Assembly: GCA_003223995.1 (NCBI GenBank)
Contig: QHYA01000229.1
Span: 1-16,762 of the forward strand
Source of the DNA: Acidobacteriota bacterium
Lineage (GTDB): Bacteria > Acidobacteriota > Polarisedimenticolia > QHYA01
DNA: 16,762 bases
Direction: 5' to 3'
Under the pieces are notes generated by a model. The model saw only the letters and a program-made list of their open reading frames with translations. It was not told the DNA's origin and did no database searches. Of this stretch, positions 12,503-16,762 are shown piece by piece (position 1 is the first letter of the stretch; every line of letters starts with the position of its first letter). The position numbers and the translations under genes are program-made.

Positions 12503-14602
12503 TCAGGGAGAGGCGTGCGGAGCCTTCTGCGTCTCTTCGGTCGTGGTCTGGAAGAAGCGGTAGTCGGTGTACTCCTGGACGAACCTCCGGTCTGTGACCT
12601 CGCGGCCTCTGGCGACCCAGACGAACTCCCGCACGTCCACGCGGGTCGGGAAGAGCATCCCGTCCCGCGAATAGTTGAACTCGACGGTCAGCTCGTAGCC
12701 GCGCGGCCGGGGCCTTGCTTTCCCCCAGGGCAGGTTGAAGGACTCGGTGTAGACCCGCCACTGCCCGGTCAGCCGCCTTTCCTGGAAGGACGGAATGGCC
12801 TCGATCCGGACGAAGTTGAACGTCCTGTCCTCGATCCAGACGGTCCCGCTCCATTCCCTCGTGTCCTGCCCCTCGACGAACGGCGCCGAGGATTCGAACT
12901 CGACAACGTGGGTCAATCGGTAGTCCTTGATCTCGCGGCCCAGGTATCGATAGTGAAGGACCCGTTGATTGCGCGGGCTGAAGAGAAAAGTCCAGGCATA
13001 GGCGTCGGGGCACGGCACCTGGAGCGTCTCCTCGCCGCCGGGCTTTCCCTCCTTGGTGAGGGTCTGCCGGATGACGTTGTAGCGCGAGCGGTCTTGATCG
13101 AAGGCGAGCAGGTAGGCGAACCGCTTGACGTTCTCGGAGGTGGCCTCGTTCTTCTGCCAGTCGTACGGAACGGTTCGGAACGTCTCATCGCAGGTGAACC
13201 GAAGGGCGTACGTCTCGTGCCGCTCGGAGGCGGCCCGGAGCAAGGGGAGCAGCTCCCGAAGCTTCGCCTCGGCATCCTCCTCGCTGGCCGGGACCTCGCG
13301 TTGGGACATCGCCGGCGAAAGCCCTCTGCCGCGGAGCTCGGGAGGGAGGCGGCGAAGGGGGGAAGGCTGACCTCCGGGGGCCGGTCCTTGTCCGGAAGGC
13401 GGCGATGCGGAAGGACCCGTCGATGGGGGAGCGGGGCCGGGGGGTGGCTGCGGCGGCTGCTCAGCGGGCGCCGCCGGCACGGCAGGGGCCGCGGCGAGGC
13501 CCGCGGAGGACGCGACCAAAGCGGCGGCCAGAGTCATGACGAAGAGGCCCAGGACCGCGCGATGAATCCTCTTTTTCTCTTTCGGCCTTTCCTTTTCCGC
13601 CGGCGGGAACTGGCGGCGACGGCGGATGAAGGAATGCTCCGCGGCCCTCCGGTGCAGATCGGCGATCTCTTCCGGGCCCAGCGCCTCCAGAAGGTAGCGG
13701 TTCTCCCGGATCTGGTCGGTGTCGGAGACGGTGGAATTATCGGTGCAGACGGCGACGGGGATCCCCGCCTCGAGGAAGCGGAAGATCGGATGCTGAGACC
13801 CGCGCTGCACCGCTCCGGTCTGGTAATTGGAGGTGATGCAGCACTCCACGAGTATTCCGTCCCGTGCGAGCCGCCTCAACAGGGCGGGGTCCGAAACAGC
13901 CGAGCAGGCGTGTCCGATGCGGCGGACGCCGAGATCATCCACAGACTGCCAGACGTAATCGGAGGAAGCGGCCTCGCCGGCGTGAGCCGTGAGACCGAGC
14001 CCCCCGGCGGCGGCAATCCTGTAGGCCTCGGCGAAAAGCCGGGGAGGGTGCCCCTGCTCGGCTCCGGCGATATCGAACCCCACGACTCCGCTCCGCTCGT
14101 GAAGGTGTTCGGCCTCGGCAATCGCCTGCCGCGCGAGGATCTTCGCGATGTGCGGGCCGTGCTGGCGCATGGCGATCACGACGAGACCGACATCGATCGG
14201 GTGATGCGCACGCGCGAGGTTCATCCCCGAGAGCACCGAGCGGATCGACTGTCTCAGCGTCATCCCGGCGAAGGTGTGGATGACGGGGCTGTAGCGAAGC
14301 TCCAGCAACCGCACCCCCCGGCGGGACGCATCGACGACGATGGCTGCCGTCACTTCCCGGATGTTCTCGTAGAACTGGGTGATCCACAGGGGGTAGTGGA
14401 ACTTGTCGAGATAGGCGAGCAGCGACCGTTCCTCGGACGGCTGCAGCGCGAGCAGCTTCTTCATTTCCGCGAAAGTACGGACCGGAGCGAGACCGTGGCG
14501 GCGCATCAATGCCCAGGTCTTGCGCGGGGGAATCGAACCGTCCAGGTGCTGGTGGAGCTCCGCCTTGCGGAGCCTGGCCAGGCGGCGGAGCGTCCCGTCC
14601 AT
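12503..14602 (-). CDS. Adenosine deaminase fused in frame to a membrane/signal segment and a secreted beta-rich domain
   Basis: One 699-codon frame holds two unlike parts. Residues 1-327 are an adenosine/AMP-type deaminase (zinc hydrolase that converts adenosine to inosine): ELHQHLDGS with His17/His19, DIAGAEQGHPP at about 177-187, HAGE with catalytic Glu210, RIGHA at 228-232 (GHG in most relatives), CITSNYQT, and CTDNSTVSDT, where Asp288 is kept and the second Asp is Asn, a known variant. It ends near AEHSFI, as relatives do. Next come a basic stretch (about 327-348), a hydrophobic stretch LGLFVMTLAAALVASSAGLA that looks like a signal peptide or anchor, a Pro/Ala linker to about 420, and a beta-rich domain at 440-688 (WSGTVWIEDRTFNFVRIEA, ELTVEFNYSRDGMLFPTRV) resembling LolA-like secreted proteins of Acidobacteria. 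A separate second gene could start in frame at ATG 13535-13537, but no RBS supports it. Upstream is the four-Cys protein (25-bp gap). Confidence 0.85.
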   Translation of the reverse strand: MDGTLRRLARLRKAELHQHLDGSIPPRKTWALMRRHGLAPVRTFAEMKKLLALQPSEERSLLAYLDKFHYPLWITQFYENIREVTAAIVVDASRRGVRLLELRYSPVIHTFAGMTLRQSIRSVLSGMNLARAHHPIDVGLVVIAMRQHGPHIAKILARQAIAEAEHLHERSGVVGFDIAGAEQGHPPRLFAEAYRIAAAGGLGLTAHAGEAASSDYVWQSVDDLGVRRIGHACSAVSDPALLRRLARDGILVECCITSNYQTGAVQRGSQHPIFRFLEAGIPVAVCTDNSTVSDTDQIRENRYLLEALGPEEIADLHRRAAEHSFIRRRRQFPPAEKERPKEKKRIHRAVLGLFVMTLAAALVASSAGLAAAPAVPAAPAEQPPQPPPGPAPPSTGPSASPPSGQGPAPGGQPSPLRRLPPELRGRGLSPAMSQREVPASEEDAEAKLRELLPLLRAASERHETYALRFTCDETFRTVPYDWQKNEATSENVKRFAYLLAFDQDRSRYNVIRQTLTKEGKPGGEETLQVPCPDAYAWTFLFSPRNQRVLHYRYLGREIKDYRLTHVVEFESSAPFVEGQDTREWSGTVWIEDRTFNFVRIEAIPSFQERRLTGQWRVYTESFNLPWGKARPRPRGYELTVEFNYSRDGMLFPTRVDVREFVWVARGREVTDRRFVQEYTDYRFFQTTTEETQKAPHASP

Positions 14603-14627
14603 GTTGTCGCCTGGCCTCCCGGTTCGA

Positions 14628-14888
14628 TCAGGTGGTCATGGCTGCGGCGGGGTTCTCATCGGCAGGATCCAGATCGGGGGTGTCGGCGAAGCGAATGATG
14701 GTCCGGGGAGGGTGGAGCTTGCTCACATCGGCGCGCCTCAGGGCGAGGTTGCGGTCCCCCTGGGGGCAGTCACGGCATCCGGGCGCCGTCCGGAACGCGG
14801 TCCTCATTGCGCAGTCCAAGCTGTTGTACCAGACCTGGTAGCGCCAGCAGTAGAAATCGTCCTCGGGAAACCTGAATCCACCAGCCAT
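14628..14888 (-). CDS. Small conserved-looking four-cysteine protein, probable metal binder
   Basis: An 86-aa protein directly upstream of the deaminase fusion (25-bp gap, same strand), most likely in one transcript. I recognise no named family. Seen: an aromatic, Cys-containing N-terminal half with Cys14, Cys26, Cys38 and Cys41 (spacing 11, 11 and a CxxC), within DFYCWRYQVWYNSLDCAMRT and RTAPGCRDCPQG. Conserved-looking aromatic residues around ordered Cys suggest a real, folded zinc- or iron-sulphur-binding protein, not a shadow frame. An acidic, Pro-rich tail follows residue 66. The ATG at 14886-14888 is the only sensible start; its AGGA lies only about two nt upstream, so initiation may be inefficient. 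The complementary-strand frame over this region lacks any such pattern. Its function is unknown; zinc delivery or a regulatory role for the zinc-dependent deaminase would be speculation. Confidence 0.6.
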   Translation of the reverse strand: MAGGFRFPEDDFYCWRYQVWYNSLDCAMRTAFRTAPGCRDCPQGDRNLALRRADVSKLHPPRTIIRFADTPDLDPADENPAAAMTT

Positions 14889-14961
14889 TTCCTGATCGCA
14901 CTCGCGCCTGCACCGTCCATGGGCACGTACTCTCCACGACTGGAGCCTACCTGCCTAAAGA

Positions 14962-14981
14962 CCAAAATTGTATCATTTTGG
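14962..14981. promoter_or_regulatory. AT-rich palindrome between divergent genes, overlapping -10-like boxes on both strands
   Basis: CCAAAAT (14962-14968) and ATTTTGG (14975-14981) are perfect complements separated by TGTATC. The palindrome contains TATCAT (14971-14976) on the plus strand and TACAAT (14972-14967) on the minus strand, each 5/6 to the -10 consensus, though neither has a good -35. It lies 43 bp before the phosphatase GTG and 74 bp before the four-Cys gene, in the only AT-rich patch of this gap, so a shared operator for both transcripts is plausible. Confidence 0.45.
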
Positions 14982-15023
14982 CCGCAATCCGCGCATACTT
15001 TCTCCTCTCCAGGAGAGCGGCCC

Positions 15024-16718
15024 GTGCTGGAACTCGAGATTCATACTCAGAACGGAGGGAAGAGGACCGTCCGGCTGGAAGGAGAGCCTCTGTCGATCGG
15101 TCGGGCGCACGACAACGAGCTGTCCTATCCAAACGACGCGAGCCTCTCCCGCAAGCACGCCGCCATCGAGAGGTCGGGCGAGAGCTGGGTCGTCCGCGAC
15201 TTGAAGAGCAAGAACGGGACCTTCGTCAACGGCGCCCGGATCGCTGAAGGCCACACGCTGCGTGCCGGGGACCGTGTGGAAGCGGGTCAGCTCGTCATGA
15301 TCTGCGGCAAGCCCAAGGAAGATTCCTCGGGCGTCGTCTTCACACCCGACGTGGATAGCCCGCTCCACGCGACGGTGATGACGAGCCTGGAACAGGTCTT
15401 CTCGTCGAAAGAGGCGAAGCCCCCCGTGCCGGCTTCCTTCGGCTCAAGCCTCGGGGGGGCCCTGCGGTTCTCCTTCGATCACCCGGCCGTGAACGCGCTC
15501 ATCCGGGCGGGAAAGGAGCTGTCCGCACGGCAGCCGCTGCCGGAGCTCTTCCACCTGATCCTCGAGCTGTCTCTCCAGGCTGTCGGCGCCGAGAGGGGCG
15601 CTCTCTTGACCGTTGAAGGTGACAATCTCGTGGTGCAGGCGATGCGCGGCGAGGCGTTGAAGATCAGCACCGTCGTTCGGGACCGCGTCCTCCAGCAGAA
15701 GGTCTCCGTTCTCGTCCGGGACACGCAGATCGACGATGCGTTCAAGTGGCGGGAGAGCGTCCACGGCCAGCAGATCCGCAGCATGATGGCCGTCCCGCTT
15801 CAGACGGAAGACCGCGTGATCGGTCTTGTTTACGTCGATTCCCGCTATTTCGTTCGCGAGCTGACACCCGACGATCTGAACCTGCTGACGGTCATCGCGA
15901 ACGTGGCCGCTGTGCGGATCGAGCACCGGCGGCTGGCGGACGTCGAGCAGATGGAGCGGATTCTCGAGCGGGACCTCGAGCAAGCCGCCGTGATCCAGCG
16001 CGGCCTTCTTCCCGAGCGTGCCCCATCCGTTCCGGGGCTGGACCTCGCCGGATACAACGCGCCGTGCCGGACGGTTGGCGGGGACTACTACGACTTCTTT
16101 CCCTATCCGGACGGCAGCGTCGCGGTGGTGCTCGGGGATGTCGCGGGAAAGGGAATGCCGGCAGCCCTCGGGATGTCCAGCCTTCAGGCTCGCGTGCATG
16201 TCCTTTGCGAGGACACCCGGGATCTCGCGGAGATGATGTCCCGCCTCGACAGGAGCATCGCGCGCAACTGCCCCGGCAACAGGTTCGTCAGTCTCTTCTT
16301 CTGTGTGATCGATCCCGCTGCCGCGACCATGAGGTACTGCAACGCCGGCCACAATCCTCCTCTGCTGATCCACGCTCCCGGGGGCGCCGCCTCGGGGACC
16401 GCCGGTGCTTCGAGGATCGACCGGCTCGAAGGGAGCGGGACGATCCTGGGGCTGCTGCCGGATCTGGGCTACGACGAGCGTCAGTGCCGTTTCGAGCCGG
16501 GAGACCTGGTCGCGCTGTTCAGCGACGGAGTGACCGAAGCTGTCAATCCGGAAGGGGAGCAATTCCAAGAGGAGAGACTCGGCGAGATCCTCCGATCGAG
16601 ACGGCAGGATCCGGCCTCATCCGTCGTGGAGGCCGTGATGGAGGCCGTCTCGGACTGGACCGAGGAAGCTCCCGCCGCGGACGACATCACGCTCGTTGTG
16701 GCACGGCGCATCGGCTGA
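15024..16718 (+). CDS. FHA-GAF-PP2C (RsbU/SpoIIE-type) serine phosphatase
   Basis: A 564-aa soluble signalling protein with three domains. FHA at about 22-95 has the phosphothreonine-binding signature: SIGRAHDNE, LSRKHA and SKNGTFVNG. GAF at about 155-300 (small-ligand or redox sensing) has LILELSLQAVGAERGALLTV, SMMAVPLQTEDRVIGLVYVD and LTVIANVAAVRIEH. A coiled-coil linker at about 300-330 leads to AAVIQRGLLP, then a PP2C/SpoIIE phosphatase at about 340-562 with metal-binding aspartates in GGDYYDFF (Asp354), GDVAGKGMPAAL (Asp372), FSDGVTEA (Asp501) and DDITLVV (Asp554). RsbU-type enzymes dephosphorylate anti-anti-sigma (STAS) proteins; none is visible here, so the target is unknown. The FHA domain suggests input from a Ser/Thr kinase. 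The GTG at 15024 is supported by AGGAG eight nt upstream and by the domain start; the frame is open much further upstream but overlaps the four-Cys gene. Confidence 0.95.
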   Translation: MLELEIHTQNGGKRTVRLEGEPLSIGRAHDNELSYPNDASLSRKHAAIERSGESWVVRDLKSKNGTFVNGARIAEGHTLRAGDRVEAGQLVMICGKPKEDSSGVVFTPDVDSPLHATVMTSLEQVFSSKEAKPPVPASFGSSLGGALRFSFDHPAVNALIRAGKELSARQPLPELFHLILELSLQAVGAERGALLTVEGDNLVVQAMRGEALKISTVVRDRVLQQKVSVLVRDTQIDDAFKWRESVHGQQIRSMMAVPLQTEDRVIGLVYVDSRYFVRELTPDDLNLLTVIANVAAVRIEHRRLADVEQMERILERDLEQAAVIQRGLLPERAPSVPGLDLAGYNAPCRTVGGDYYDFFPYPDGSVAVVLGDVAGKGMPAALGMSSLQARVHVLCEDTRDLAEMMSRLDRSIARNCPGNRFVSLFFCVIDPAAATMRYCNAGHNPPLLIHAPGGAASGTAGASRIDRLEGSGTILGLLPDLGYDERQCRFEPGDLVALFSDGVTEAVNPEGEQFQEERLGEILRSRRQDPASSVVEAVMEAVSDWTEEAPAADDITLVVARRIG

Positions 16719-16744
16719 GCCGCCATCGCACCGGCTGACTTTTC

Positions 16745-16752
16745 AGAGGAGG
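16745..16752 (+). promoter_or_regulatory. Shine-Dalgarno-like site for a gene starting beyond the window edge
   Basis: AGAGGAGG lies 26 bp after the phosphatase stop, and the window ends ten bases later without a start codon. It suggests a co-transcribed plus-strand gene just outside the window. Confidence 0.35.
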
Positions 16753-16762
16753 CTCATCCGCG

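Noticed and set aside
12515..14698. A 727-codon plus-strand frame antisense to the deaminase fusion
   Set aside because: It has no domain, no signal and a composition rich in Arg/Gly/Asp/Val. It mirrors the GC-rich third positions of the real gene opposite, which shows clear motifs.
14520..15023. N-terminal extension of the phosphatase frame
   Set aside because: It overlaps the four-Cys gene on the other strand and has no domain. The GTG at 15024 has a well-placed AGGAG and begins just before the FHA domain.
15444..16568. A 374-codon minus-strand frame inside the phosphatase gene
   Set aside because: It has no recognisable features and lies opposite the GAF and PP2C domains.

Overview
The window is a GC-rich (roughly 63-65% by eye) bacterial chromosomal segment, densely coded and with no rRNA, tRNA, transposase, phage or CRISPR signal. 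It carries a Gld-type ABC transporter operon, secreted or anchored beta-rich proteins, a DUF1579 lipid-free secreted protein, a bacterial TMTC-like GT-C/TPR protein and an FHA-GAF-PP2C phosphatase. Together these suggest a Gram-negative environmental lineage such as Acidobacteriota or a relative. This placement is inference from gene style only. PurD looks like the type best known from archaea.

Left part (1-2313, minus strand): a one-carbon/purine cluster read folD -> VOC-family protein -> purD (cut by the window edge). The genes overlap or abut (TAATG at folD/VOC, 35 bp at VOC/purD), so they look co-transcribed and translationally coupled. FolD makes the formyl-donor precursors for purine synthesis and PurD makes glycinamide ribonucleotide. 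Divergent from it (2464-4294, plus) is a GT-C membrane glycosyltransferase-like gene with C-terminal TPR repeats. Its reading frame changes near 3211-3228 and an internal segment appears to be missing, so it is probably broken.

Middle (4325-7469): a secreted DUF1579 protein and a rhomboid protease on the minus strand are separated by about 390 bp without a convincing gene. A plus-strand parvulin-type (SurA/PrsA-like) foldase, probably a lipoprotein, follows with a good sigma70-type promoter.

Right-centre (7576-12414, minus): a four-gene operon of ABC ATPase -> ABC-2 permease -> GldG-like auxiliary protein -> DUF4340 protein. The first two genes share a GTGA overlap and the rest have gaps of 6 and 13 bp. 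A promoter (TTGCGG-17-TAAAAT) lies just upstream, with an inverted repeat centred on its -10.

Right (12503-16718): a minus-strand pair, an 86-aa four-cysteine protein followed by an adenosine deaminase fused in frame to a signal-peptide-like segment, a Pro/Ala linker and a secreted beta-rich domain. A plus-strand FHA-GAF-PP2C (RsbU/SpoIIE-like) phosphatase is divergent from this pair. The short space between them holds an AT-rich palindrome carrying -10-like boxes on both strands.

The most noteworthy items are the deaminase/secreted-domain fusion, the broken GT-C/TPR gene, the archaeal-type PurD and the two promoter-associated palindromes. I did not find a clearly new defence or mobile system.
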